DNA from: Planctomyces sp. SH-PL14 | GTDB lineage: Bacteria > Planctomycetota > Planctomycetia > Planctomycetales > Planctomycetaceae | Assembly: GCF_001610835.1 (NCBI RefSeq) | Contig: NZ_CP011270.1 | Location: 5,970,001 to 6,034,000, forward strand | Reading direction: 5' to 3' | Length of the DNA stretch: 64,000 bases | Shown: positions 42,753-50,519 of the stretch, in pieces | Position numbering within the stretch: the stretch's first letter is position 1 | Layout: the number at the start of each line of letters is the position of its first letter | The notes under the pieces: model-generated | Told to the model about the DNA's origin: nothing | The model's input: only the letters and a program-made list of their open reading frames with translations | Database searches by the model: none | Translations under genes and position numbers: made by a program

Positions 42753-43601
42753 CTAATGTTCAATGCCGAGCAGCGTGAGGCTGTCGCGGTGGATCATCGC
42801 CTCGATGTCTTTCATGTTGAGCCGCGGCAGGGCGGTCCCTTCGAGCATGTCGTTCATGCTCCGCAGCCCCTTGATCGTGGCGTCGACCGTCGTGAACGGG
42901 TAATCGGTCCCGAACAGGAGCTTCCCCCAGACACCGTACTCCTGGACCAGCATCAGGCTGTTGTAGAACTGCCACGGCCGGTAGTGCAGGGCGCTGATGT
43001 CCGTGTAGACATTCGGGTGCTTGCGGGCCGTGACGATGCACTCCCCTTCGTACGGGTGGCCGAGATGGGCCATGATGATTTTCGCTTCGGGGAACCGCGT
43101 CGCCACGACGTCGATGTGCCGCGGGAGCGTGCATTCGAGCGGAGCCTGGGCGATGAAGGTCGTTCCGGTATGGAGCAGGACCGGCAGGCGGTGCTCGGTG
43201 GCGTACTTCCACAGCGGATCGAGCCGCTCGTCGTCGGGACGGAAGCCGGCGTACATCGGCAGGAGCTTGATCCCCTTCATGCCGAGCCCCAGGTGCCCTT
43301 CTCGCAGCTCCCGTTCCCAGCCGGGCTGCGTCGGGTCGACCGAGAGGAACCCGACGAGCCGCGCCGGATCGGCCGCCACGTAGTCGGCGACGTACTGGTC
43401 GTCGATCCATACGCCGCTGAGCTTCGCCTTCCCGCCGAAGACGACCGCTTTGTCTCCCGCCGTCGCGGTTTTGCGGTAGTCCTCGTAGTGGACCGTCAGG
43501 TCGACCTCCATCCCGGCGCGGGCCCGCTTGGCCTGGGCGCGGAAGTCGGGGCTGAAGTGCTGGGGGTCGAGCCAGGCGTGACTGTGGATGTCGACGATCA
43601 T
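42753..43601 (-). CDS. Amidohydrolase-2 family protein
   Basis: 282 residues. MIVDIHSHAWLDPQHF (H-x-H), LGMKGIKLLPMYAGFRPDD, LPVLLHTGTTFIAQ, AKIIMAHLGHPYEGE and KLLFGTDYPFTTVDA mark the TIM-barrel metal site with two N-terminal His, two later His and a terminal Asp. It resembles hydrolase/decarboxylase members acting on carboxylated rings or lactones. It lies 56 bp downstream of the DapA/NanA-type gene. Reaction not assigned. Confidence 0.88.
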   Translation of the reverse strand: MIVDIHSHAWLDPQHFSPDFRAQAKRARAGMEVDLTVHYEDYRKTATAGDKAVVFGGKAKLSGVWIDDQYVADYVAADPARLVGFLSVDPTQPGWERELREGHLGLGMKGIKLLPMYAGFRPDDERLDPLWKYATEHRLPVLLHTGTTFIAQAPLECTLPRHIDVVATRFPEAKIIMAHLGHPYEGECIVTARKHPNVYTDISALHYRPWQFYNSLMLVQEYGVWGKLLFGTDYPFTTVDATIKGLRSMNDMLEGTALPRLNMKDIEAMIHRDSLTLLGIEH

Positions 43602-43657
43602 GGGCGGGCGGAGGGGTTAAGGCGTAAGGCTTAAGGCGGAAGGTAGAGGGCGGGTCG

Positions 43658-44569
43658 TCAGTTGGATTGGACCGCTGCCATCAGGGCTTCGAATCGGCGG
43701 TCGACTTCGCGGCGCGTTTCGTCGTCAAGGTGGAAGCCGACCGGGCCGCGGACGCGGGTGCTGGTGAAGACCCCCTGTTTGACGAGGAGGTGCTTTTCGA
43801 CCGCCAGGAACCCGTCGAGGCCGCACTGGAGCGAGACGATGTCGGTCAGGAGCGAGCCGATGCGGGTGACGCGGGCCTCGTTCCCCGCTTCGAGGGCTTT
43901 CCAGAGGGCGATGATGGCGGTGATCAGGTCCGCCCCGGGCATCGTGCCGACGATTCCCCGGCGGTAACTATCGACGAGGGCGATGCCGCCCGAGCCTTCG
44001 AAGACCTTCGCTTCGCCCTTCGTCGCGTCGCGGAGGGCGGAGAGCCGCGGGCCGATGGGGGTCGCCTCGGGTTTGAAGAGAATTCGCTCGCTGCCGTATT
44101 CGCCGAGAAGATCAGCCAGCATCCCGATCGGGAGCGGACGGCCAACGTAGCCGCTGGCATCTTGGACGATGAGCGGAATGCTGGTCGCCTTCAGCAGAGC
44201 TCGGAAGTAAACGAGGAGGTCCGCGGGATCGCAGGCGGTGGCGACCGGCGGGATCGCCATCATGGCGGTCGCGCCCGAGCGTTCGGCGTGTTCGGCGTGG
44301 CGGATCGCGACGCGGGTGCTCTCCGCTCCGACGCTGATGACGACCTGCCCCCGCTCGCGGCCAAAGCCGCACGCCTGCCGGGCCAGCTCGTCCCGCTCCT
44401 CGCTGCTGAGCCGGAGCGTCTCGGAGACCATCGCCATCACGATCCCGTCCGCCCCCTGGTCATACAGCCAGGCGATCTCGCGACTGAGGGTCTCGAAGTC
44501 GATCGACTCGTCGTCGTGAAGCGGGGTCTGAAAGACCGGGAGAATTCCTCCCGGAGCAGTCCGTGGCAT
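43658..44569 (-). CDS. DapA/NanA-family aldolase/lyase
   Basis: 303 residues from the second ATG (44569), 9 bp after GAGG; the first ATG abuts the GAGG. The fold's markers are GGILPVFQTPLHDDESIDFE, GADGIVMAMVSETLRLSSEE, IPLIVQDASGYVGRPL and the Schiff-base lysine in RILFKPEATPIGP. The usual YNxP motif is replaced by QDASGY, so lysine biosynthesis is unlikely. Relatives cleave or dehydrate 2-keto-3-deoxy sugar acids, N-acetylneuraminate or similar. It is 58 bp downstream of the D-threonine aldolase-type gene. Confidence 0.85.
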   Translation of the reverse strand: MPRTAPGGILPVFQTPLHDDESIDFETLSREIAWLYDQGADGIVMAMVSETLRLSSEERDELARQACGFGRERGQVVISVGAESTRVAIRHAEHAERSGATAMMAIPPVATACDPADLLVYFRALLKATSIPLIVQDASGYVGRPLPIGMLADLLGEYGSERILFKPEATPIGPRLSALRDATKGEAKVFEGSGGIALVDSYRRGIVGTMPGADLITAIIALWKALEAGNEARVTRIGSLLTDIVSLQCGLDGFLAVEKHLLVKQGVFTSTRVRGPVGFHLDDETRREVDRRFEALMAAVQSN

Positions 44570-44627
44570 AACTCTCATCCTCTTAATTGTCTCGTCGGAA
44601 TTTGCTGACGGCTGAACGCGCCCAGCT

Positions 44628-45761
44628 TCACGTCAACTGCCCCCGCGTATCCACAACCGACCGCACCGGCGGCCGGTCGCCGCCGATTGTCCAGAACGCC
44701 TCCTGCAGGTTGACGCAGGGGCAGATGTGGTTGGGGATCACGGTCAGCCGCTCGCCGAGCCGCGGCGGGCGGGGGCAGCGGGAGACGTCGATCTGGCCGT
44801 GCTCTTCGCTGAGGGCGGTGATCTTGGCTTCCGGGTAGTCGACGACGTAGCCCTGGCCGGAGTCGAGGGCCGGGATGCAGCGGTCGGCGGCGAGGGTCTT
44901 TGCGCCGGCGTCGATCACGACCTGCCCGGGGACGGCGGTGCTGACGACCGTGCAGACGACGCGGGCCGCGCAGTCGTCCCAGTCGCAGTAGCCCCCTTCG
45001 ACGGTGTTGCGGTCGTTGAAGATCGACGTCCCCGGCCGGATCTCGGTGAGACCGGGGCAGTGGTGCGAGCGGTACGCGGTCGGGGTCGAGCCGCCGGAGA
45101 CGATCGGGGCAGCGAGGCCGCTCCCCTCCCAGAGGTCGAGCGTCTCGGTCAGCAGCGCGCCGACCGCGGCGAGCCGCTCCGGCTGCGACTCAATGGTCCC
45201 CCAGATGTGGCCGGGGTAGCAGAAGAGACCGTCGAACCGGACCCCGAGCGTGCGGTCGACATGCTGCGCGAGAGCGAGAGTCTCCCGCGGCGTCGCGACC
45301 CCGGTCCGGTGCAGGCCGACATCGAGGTCGACGAGGATCCCGAGCGTGGTCCCTTCGGTTCGGGCTGCGGCCGCCAGGGCGTCGATCCCGTCCGTCGAGT
45401 CGACCGCCACGCGGACGGTCGCGTTTCGGGCAAGGCGGGCGAGCCGCGGGGCGCGGTGCGGGTCGAAGGCGGGATAGGCGACAAGGATGTCGCGGTGGAC
45501 CTCGGCCATCCGCTCCGCCTCGCCGACCTTGGCCGCCGTCAGACCGACCGCCCCCGCCTCGACCTGAAGCGTGGCGAGAGCTTTCGACTTGTGCGTCTTG
45601 GTATGCGGCCGGACGCCCAGGTTGTGCCCGGCGGCATAGGCGGCGAGCTGCGCGACGTTCCGCCGGGCGCGGCCGAGATCGACCACAAGGCACGGAGTCG
45701 CCAGCTCGAGCGTCCGCTCGATCCAGTCGGAGGTCGTCGGGAGATCGGGGGCAACATTCAT
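44628..45761 (-). CDS. D-threonine aldolase / D-serine dehydratase-like PLP enzyme
   Basis: 377 residues from ATG at 45761. Alanine-racemase N-terminal barrel with LATPCLVVDLGRARRNVAQL, and RPHTKTHKSKAL carrying the expected cofactor lysine. GLFCYPGHIWGT, VSGGSTPTAYRSH and RPGTSIFNDRNTV follow. Near the C-terminus VIPNHICPCVNLQ has the His and Cys that bind the metal in this family. It cleaves or dehydrates D-3-hydroxy amino acids. An upstream extension to 45944 is repeat sequence and not coding. Confidence 0.88.
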   Translation of the reverse strand: MNVAPDLPTTSDWIERTLELATPCLVVDLGRARRNVAQLAAYAAGHNLGVRPHTKTHKSKALATLQVEAGAVGLTAAKVGEAERMAEVHRDILVAYPAFDPHRAPRLARLARNATVRVAVDSTDGIDALAAAARTEGTTLGILVDLDVGLHRTGVATPRETLALAQHVDRTLGVRFDGLFCYPGHIWGTIESQPERLAAVGALLTETLDLWEGSGLAAPIVSGGSTPTAYRSHHCPGLTEIRPGTSIFNDRNTVEGGYCDWDDCAARVVCTVVSTAVPGQVVIDAGAKTLAADRCIPALDSGQGYVVDYPEAKITALSEEHGQIDVSRCPRPPRLGERLTVIPNHICPCVNLQEAFWTIGGDRPPVRSVVDTRGQLT

Positions 45762-45779
45762 GGAGGTGCGGGTCTCTAT

Positions 45780-46090
45780 CGTGAGCCGTTCAACGGCATC
45801 CCCGGGAGGGCGACGCTCCCGCGGAGCCGCGAACGTCGGACCAGTGTCGATTCGGATGATGCCTCTCCGGCCCGAATGGGCCAACCGTTCATCCAGCCAG
45901 GGCCACCGGCCCTGGCTGGTCCGGTGGGCATCCTGCCGGCCCAACGGGCCAATCGTTCGTTCCCGATCGAACGGGGAACCGAACGGCCGGCCCTTCAGGC
46001 CTATCGTCTCTCATTCTGCGATGGGTTCCAGGGCCGATAGCCCTGGCTGGGGGAACGACTGGCCCTTTGGGCCGGCATGCTCGGGAACGG
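45780..46090. repeat. Complex palindromic repeat tract
   Basis: This 345-bp gap holds no supportable gene. It contains GGGAGGGCGACGCTCCCGCG (45803, related to 41208). It also has a 12-bp perfect hairpin, CCAGCCAGGGCC / GGCCCTGGCTGG (45893-45919), and several CCGGCCCGAATGGGCC- or GGCCCTTTGGGCCGG-type palindromes. Such mosaics are typical interspersed repeats; the hairpin could also end transcription from the SDR gene. Confidence 0.65.
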
Positions 46091-46107
46091 AGGGAAGGCG
46101 TCCATGG

Positions 46108-46905
46108 TCACCAACTCGTCCACCCGCCGTCGATGACGAGGTTCTGGCCGGTGAGGTAACTGCTGGCGTCGCTCGCGAGGAACACGACCGCCCCCTTGAG
46201 CTCCTCCGGCGTCCCCATCCGCCCCATCGGCGATTTGTCCCTCAGCCGCGTGACGAGTTCCGCCGGGGCCTTTTCCGAGGGGAACGGGCCGGGGCTGAGG
46301 CAGTTGACCCGGACGTGGTCCTTCGCCCAGTAGACCGCGAGGTGGCGGGTCATGTGGACGATTCCCCCCTTGAGGGCGTGGTAAGCGACGGGACTCGCCC
46401 CGCAGATCCCTTCGTAGGTCTCCGGGTAGGAGGCGACGAGGCCGTACATCGACCCGAGGAGGACGATGCTGGCGGGACGGCCGCGGGCGACGGCGTGGTC
46501 TCGCAGGTGACGCGACAGGGCAAAATAGCCGGTGGCGTTGGCGAGGTGCCTCGTGAACGCCTCAGGGGTGACTTTGGTCCAGTCGAGGCCGAGGGGATCG
46601 TGGGCGTTGTTGACGAGGATGTCGATCCGGCCGTGGCAGGCGCGGGCCGCCTCGAAGCCGGCATCGATCGACGCGGGGTCCATGTGGTCGAGCGCGATCC
46701 CGTGATGCCGCTGCTCGCCTCGGACCGGAAGCGTCTCGGCGAAGGCTTGCGCCTTGTCGGCCTCGCGACTCGTCAGGACGACGTGGGCCCCCGCCTCGGC
46801 GAGGGCCCGGCACATCGCGCCGCCCAGGTGGCCGCAGCCGCCGGTGAGGAGCACGACGCGGCCCGTGAGGTCGAAGAGCTGCGGGATCGTCCGTTCCGGC
46901 GTCAT
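46108..46905 (-). CDS. Short-chain dehydrogenase/reductase
   Basis: 265 residues. NAD(P)-binding TGGCGHLGG near residue 21 and DILVNNAHDP are present. The catalytic Ser is in SIVLLGSMYGL and the YxxxK motif is YHALK. NCLSPGPFPSEKAP and the usual end YLTGQNLVIDGGWTSW follow. It oxidises or reduces a hydroxyl/keto substrate, probably a sugar acid. Its ATG overlaps the HEAT-protein stop by 4 bp, so the two are translated together. Confidence 0.9.
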   Translation of the reverse strand: MTPERTIPQLFDLTGRVVLLTGGCGHLGGAMCRALAEAGAHVVLTSREADKAQAFAETLPVRGEQRHHGIALDHMDPASIDAGFEAARACHGRIDILVNNAHDPLGLDWTKVTPEAFTRHLANATGYFALSRHLRDHAVARGRPASIVLLGSMYGLVASYPETYEGICGASPVAYHALKGGIVHMTRHLAVYWAKDHVRVNCLSPGPFPSEKAPAELVTRLRDKSPMGRMGTPEELKGAVVFLASDASSYLTGQNLVIDGGWTSW

Positions 46906-47825
46906 CGCTTCCTCCACTCGACCGGAGGGAGCGACAGAGCAATCAGCGACTGGGCCGCCCGGATCCGGACGTCGAGGCCGGGATCGTCGAGCAACTGGAC
47001 CAGCCGCGGCCGGTGCTCGAAAGCCCGGGCGTGGCCGACATGCTCCGCGGTCGAGGCCCGGATCCCGGGCTCGGTCGACTCCAGGCCGAGCGTCTGGTCT
47101 TTCCTGGCCTGGGCGTCCCCGAGGCAGGCGAGAGCGTTGACGACGTTCGCCCGGGCCAGCGGATCGGTCTCCCGCTCGAGCTGGCGGCGGAGCATCGGAA
47201 CGTCGTCCGCCGTCCCCAGCCGTGCGAGGGCGAAGCAGACCGTGTTGCGGACGAGCTTGTCGTCCGAAGCGAACTTCGTCCGGAGCGACTCCAGAGCGTT
47301 GCGGCTCCCGAGCCGCGCCAGGGCGGCAGCGGACATGAGCTTGAGCGGGACGATCTCGTCCTGCGAAAACGCCTCCGCCAGCCCCGGTCCCTCGGCTGGA
47401 ACGCCGAGCTTGTACAGGCTCTCGGCGGCGTGGATCCGGCCGTTCGACTTCGTGTCGACCAGGATCGCCTGGAGGACCGGCAGCGGAGTGGCATCGCCGG
47501 CCCGGACGATCTCGCGGACGAGACCGCAGCGGCGCTGGTCGTTCGTCTCGTGCGGCAGCTTGTCTTTCAGCGCCGCCACGACCTCGCTCCCGCGGCCCGC
47601 CAGCGTCAGCGCCTCGGCGGCGTGCATCGACGGCCAGAACTCGTCCGAGGCGAGCCCCGTCCGGAGGATCGCGAGGCACCGCGCCCGCTCGTCCGCCGTG
47701 ACCTCGACGGTCTTCGGGGCGGGAGCCTCGGCGCGAACAGGCGTGCAGACGGCTGGTGCCAGCATCAGGGTCAGTCCCAGGAAGGTTCCGGTGAGCTGTG
47801 CTGAGAAGAAGGCGGGGCGTCTCAT
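46902..47825 (-). CDS. Secreted HEAT-repeat protein
   Basis: 307 residues; signal peptide about 1-32 (LTGTFLGLTLMLAPAVCTPV). About six HEAT/PBS-lyase-type helical repeats follow: HAAEALTLAGRGSEVVAALK, IHAAESLYKLGVPAEGPGLA, LMSAAALARLGSRNALESLR, NTVCFALARLGTADDVPMLR and RIRAAQSLIALS. These repeats bind proteins or form scaffolds; no enzyme motif is seen. It is coupled by 4-bp overlaps to the PhyH gene before it and the SDR gene after it, unusual company for a HEAT protein. Confidence 0.85.
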   Translation of the reverse strand: MRRPAFFSAQLTGTFLGLTLMLAPAVCTPVRAEAPAPKTVEVTADERARCLAILRTGLASDEFWPSMHAAEALTLAGRGSEVVAALKDKLPHETNDQRRCGLVREIVRAGDATPLPVLQAILVDTKSNGRIHAAESLYKLGVPAEGPGLAEAFSQDEIVPLKLMSAAALARLGSRNALESLRTKFASDDKLVRNTVCFALARLGTADDVPMLRRQLERETDPLARANVVNALACLGDAQARKDQTLGLESTEPGIRASTAEHVGHARAFEHRPRLVQLLDDPGLDVRIRAAQSLIALSLPPVEWRKR

Positions 47826-48574
47826 TTGGCCACCCCCATCTCGCGGTGCTGCGCGGAGGCGGACTGGAGATACCGCTGGAACGCGGCCTCGTCCCGCTGG
47901 CAACTCTCCCCCTGGAAGACCATCGCGAAGCTGCGGCGATGGCGGGTCGACGAGCGGTTCGCGTCGGCGCGGTGGATCGTGTCGCCGTGATGGATCAGAA
48001 GGTCGCCCGGACGGGCGAAGATCGCCGCTTCGGCCGCATGGTCGTCGGGGCCGTAGTCGGAAATCCCCTGCGAGAAGCCGAGGGTCTTCGTGCGGCTGTG
48101 CGGCCGGATGCCGCGAAGGTGCGAGCCGGGAATGTACCGCAGGCAGCCGTTCTCGGCGTCGACGTCGTCGAGCGCGAGCCACATCGTCAAGACCCGCGGC
48201 GGGGCGAAGCAGAAGTAGAAGTTGTCCTGGTGGGCGGGGGTCGGGTGTTCGGTTCCCGGCGGCTTGTTGAACCACTCGGCCCCCTGGGCGAAGGCCGATT
48301 CCCCAAGGAGATTCTCCGCCGTCGACTTCCAGAGCGGGTCGGTCTTCAGCTCCGCGAAGAACGGGTCCTGCTGCATCCGGTTGAGCTGCTTGAGCGTCTC
48401 CGGGCGGGCCCGATCCTCGTAGAAGGCATCCCCCTCCGGCAGCCGCGGGACGATCTCGGCGATGTAGCGGCCGATGTTCTCCTGCAGCCGGGCGAGGCGG
48501 TCGCCGGTGAGGAAGCCGCGGAGGACCACAAAGCCTTTGTCGTCGTATTCCGCCTTCGCGTCCTGTGGACTCAT
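47822..48574 (-). CDS. Phytanoyl-CoA dioxygenase (PhyH)-family oxygenase
   Basis: 250 residues. Fe(II)/2-oxoglutarate oxygenase core: TPAHQDNFYFCFAP supplies the H-x-D, ENGCLRYIPGSHL is the family-typical loop. LLIHHGDTIHRADANRS provides the distal His and the Arg that binds 2-oxoglutarate. It hydroxylates a small substrate, not identified. It is linked by 4-bp overlaps to the Gfo/Idh/MocA gene upstream and the HEAT gene downstream. Confidence 0.9.
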   Translation of the reverse strand: MSPQDAKAEYDDKGFVVLRGFLTGDRLARLQENIGRYIAEIVPRLPEGDAFYEDRARPETLKQLNRMQQDPFFAELKTDPLWKSTAENLLGESAFAQGAEWFNKPPGTEHPTPAHQDNFYFCFAPPRVLTMWLALDDVDAENGCLRYIPGSHLRGIRPHSRTKTLGFSQGISDYGPDDHAAEAAIFARPGDLLIHHGDTIHRADANRSSTRHRRSFAMVFQGESCQRDEAAFQRYLQSASAQHREMGVAK

Positions 48575-49599
48575 GCTGGGGATCCTGATGAGGGAATGGT
48601 TTGCCAGGCACCGGTCCGGGCGCTTTCGAGGATCGCCCGGTTCACATGGAGAGTCTGCTGCGCTTCATCGAGCGAACACCGCGCCGGGGCTCGGCCGTCG
48701 AGGTAGTCGAGGAACTGGTTTGCCTGGGTAATGAACAGCGTGTCCCGCTCCAGCGGCGGGAGTGACTCGTCCCGCCAGTCGGTCCCGGGCTCGACCTGCC
48801 ACCGCCAGCGGTGGTTGTGGTACTCGAACCGGACGGTTCCCTTCTCGCAGGCGATCGTGATCGTCGACTCGTTGGGGGCCTGATGCTGGTTCAGCGTGAA
48901 GCTGCCGAGAATGTTCCCGTGGCGGGTCAGGACGTGGACCGTGTCCTCGACCGTGACTCCCGGCAGGGCGAGGTGCGCGGCGTCGGCCACGAGCCGCGTC
49001 ACCGGGCCGACGAGCCACTCGACCGCGTTGACCATGTGGGTCAGGGCGTCCTGGACCGCGCCGCCGCCGGTCTCGTGCTTTGTGTAATAGGTCTCGCGAT
49101 AGGCCGGCCGGTAGAACGGAAAATTCTGCCCCGAGACCGTGACGACCTGCAGCGGCTGGCCGAAGCGTCCCGAATGGAGCGCCTCCCGCATTGCCGAGAG
49201 GACCGGGTGGGCGCGGTAGACATAGGCGACCGCGACCCGCGCCGGCCGTTCGCGGACGACGGAACTGAGCTCCGCGACTCCCTCCGTCGTCACGGCCAGC
49301 GGTTTTTCGATCAGGACTTGGCAGCCCGCCTCGACCGCCTGCCGCGCCATCCGGATATGGAGGTTCGCCGGCGTGGCGATCACCGCCGCCGCGGGACGGG
49401 CCGCGAGGGCCTCGTCCCAGTTCGTGTACGCCCGCGTGATCCCGTACCGCTCGGCGACCGCCCGGCACTTCTCCCGGTCGAGCTCGCACAGCGCGACCTC
49501 GACCCGGCCGGTGCCGAGGAAACAGCGGGCATGCCGCTCGCCGATCGAGCCGGCACCGGCAATCAGGACGGTCGGTCGCGGGGACGGGCTCGCGATCAC
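48571..49599 (-). CDS. Gfo/Idh/MocA-family oxidoreductase
   Basis: 342 residues, GTG start overlapping the aldolase stop. The Rossmann motif VLIAGAGSIGERHARCFLG, then AVIATPANLHIRMARQAVEA and the family lysine motif VLIEKPLAVTT are present. GGGAVQDALTHMVNAVEWLV supplies the usual Asp/His pair of the second domain. It acts on a sugar, inositol or related polyol with NAD(P). It forms a four-gene coupled block with the aldolase, PhyH and HEAT genes. Confidence 0.92.
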   Translation of the reverse strand: MIASPSPRPTVLIAGAGSIGERHARCFLGTGRVEVALCELDREKCRAVAERYGITRAYTNWDEALAARPAAAVIATPANLHIRMARQAVEAGCQVLIEKPLAVTTEGVAELSSVVRERPARVAVAYVYRAHPVLSAMREALHSGRFGQPLQVVTVSGQNFPFYRPAYRETYYTKHETGGGAVQDALTHMVNAVEWLVGPVTRLVADAAHLALPGVTVEDTVHVLTRHGNILGSFTLNQHQAPNESTITIACEKGTVRFEYHNHRWRWQVEPGTDWRDESLPPLERDTLFITQANQFLDYLDGRAPARCSLDEAQQTLHVNRAILESARTGAWQTIPSSGSPA

Positions 49600-50420
49600 T
49601 GCATCTTCTCCAGATAGGACGCTTCAGCCGCCAGCCGGTTGTCGAACGTGAACCCGAGCGGGGCGTACTGCTGCTGGATCTTCTCCATCCCCAGCTTGAC
49701 CATGATCAGGTCCGCCCCGTGGCAGATGAACGTGGCCCCCAGGTCCATCAGCTTTCGCGTGTGCTCCGGCGTGCCGCTGACGGTGCCCCACGCCTTGCCG
49801 GCATTCTTCGCCGCGCGGGCCAGGGCTGCGAAGGCGTCGGTGATGATCGGGTGGTCGAACTGGTACGGGATCCCGGCGATGACGCTGAGGTCTCCCGGGC
49901 CGAGCATCAGGACGTCGACCCCCGGGACCTTGGCGATGGCGTCGACCGACTCCAGGGCCCGCGGCGATTCAATCTGCGTGATGACGAGCGTGTGCTCGTT
50001 CGCCGCCCGGAGGTACTGCTTCATCGGCATCGCGCAGTACGGGTTGTCGCCGTTCGCGCCGTCGACCCCTCGCTCACCCAGGGGCGCGAACTTGGCCCAC
50101 TTCACGAGTTCGGCCGCCTCCTCGGCGGACTCGCACCGGGGGTACATGATCCCCTGCGCTCCCGCTTCGAGGATCCGCCCCATCCGCATGAACTCCCCCT
50201 TGGCGGGGCGGGCGATGATGTCCGACGTCCCGACGCGGGCGGCCCGCATGAGCGTGGCGGCGGTCTCGTCGCTTGTGGCGTGGTGTTCGAGGTCGAGCCA
50301 GATCCCGTCGAAGCCCATCAGGCTCGTCAGCTCATAGACGCTGGGGTCGATGAAGTGACAGCAGGTGATGAGGGCGGGCTCGCCTTTGATCAGCTTGGCT
50401 TTGACGCGACTGAAACGCAT
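49596..50420 (-). CDS. HpcH/HpaI-family class II aldolase
   Basis: 274 residues from ATG at 50420. MGFDGIWLDLEHHATSDETA, GAQGIMYPRCESAEEAAEL, VITQIESPRALESVDAIAKV and DVLMLGPGDLSVIAGI carry the conserved His, Arg, Glu and Asp of the metal-dependent pyruvate aldolases. It splits a 2-keto-3-deoxy-type acid to pyruvate and an aldehyde. The longer frame to 50501 has no good start signal. It is 99 bp downstream of the two-propeller gene. Confidence 0.92.
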   Translation of the reverse strand: MRFSRVKAKLIKGEPALITCCHFIDPSVYELTSLMGFDGIWLDLEHHATSDETAATLMRAARVGTSDIIARPAKGEFMRMGRILEAGAQGIMYPRCESAEEAAELVKWAKFAPLGERGVDGANGDNPYCAMPMKQYLRAANEHTLVITQIESPRALESVDAIAKVPGVDVLMLGPGDLSVIAGIPYQFDHPIITDAFAALARAAKNAGKAWGTVSGTPEHTRKLMDLGATFICHGADLIMVKLGMEKIQQQYAPLGFTFDNRLAAEASYLEKMQ

Positions 50421-50519
50421 TGCGGAGACTTTCGGGCTGAATTCCGGGAACAGCAGGAACGAGCGGCGCGCGATTCTCGTTCCTGGCGGGCCAACGTGCA
50501 CGCCTCGCGGGAGGCCGTC

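Noticed and set aside
43658-44569. Dihydrodipicolinate synthase for lysine synthesis
   Set aside because: The YNxP motif is not kept and the neighbours are catabolic; a general DapA/NanA-type call is safer.
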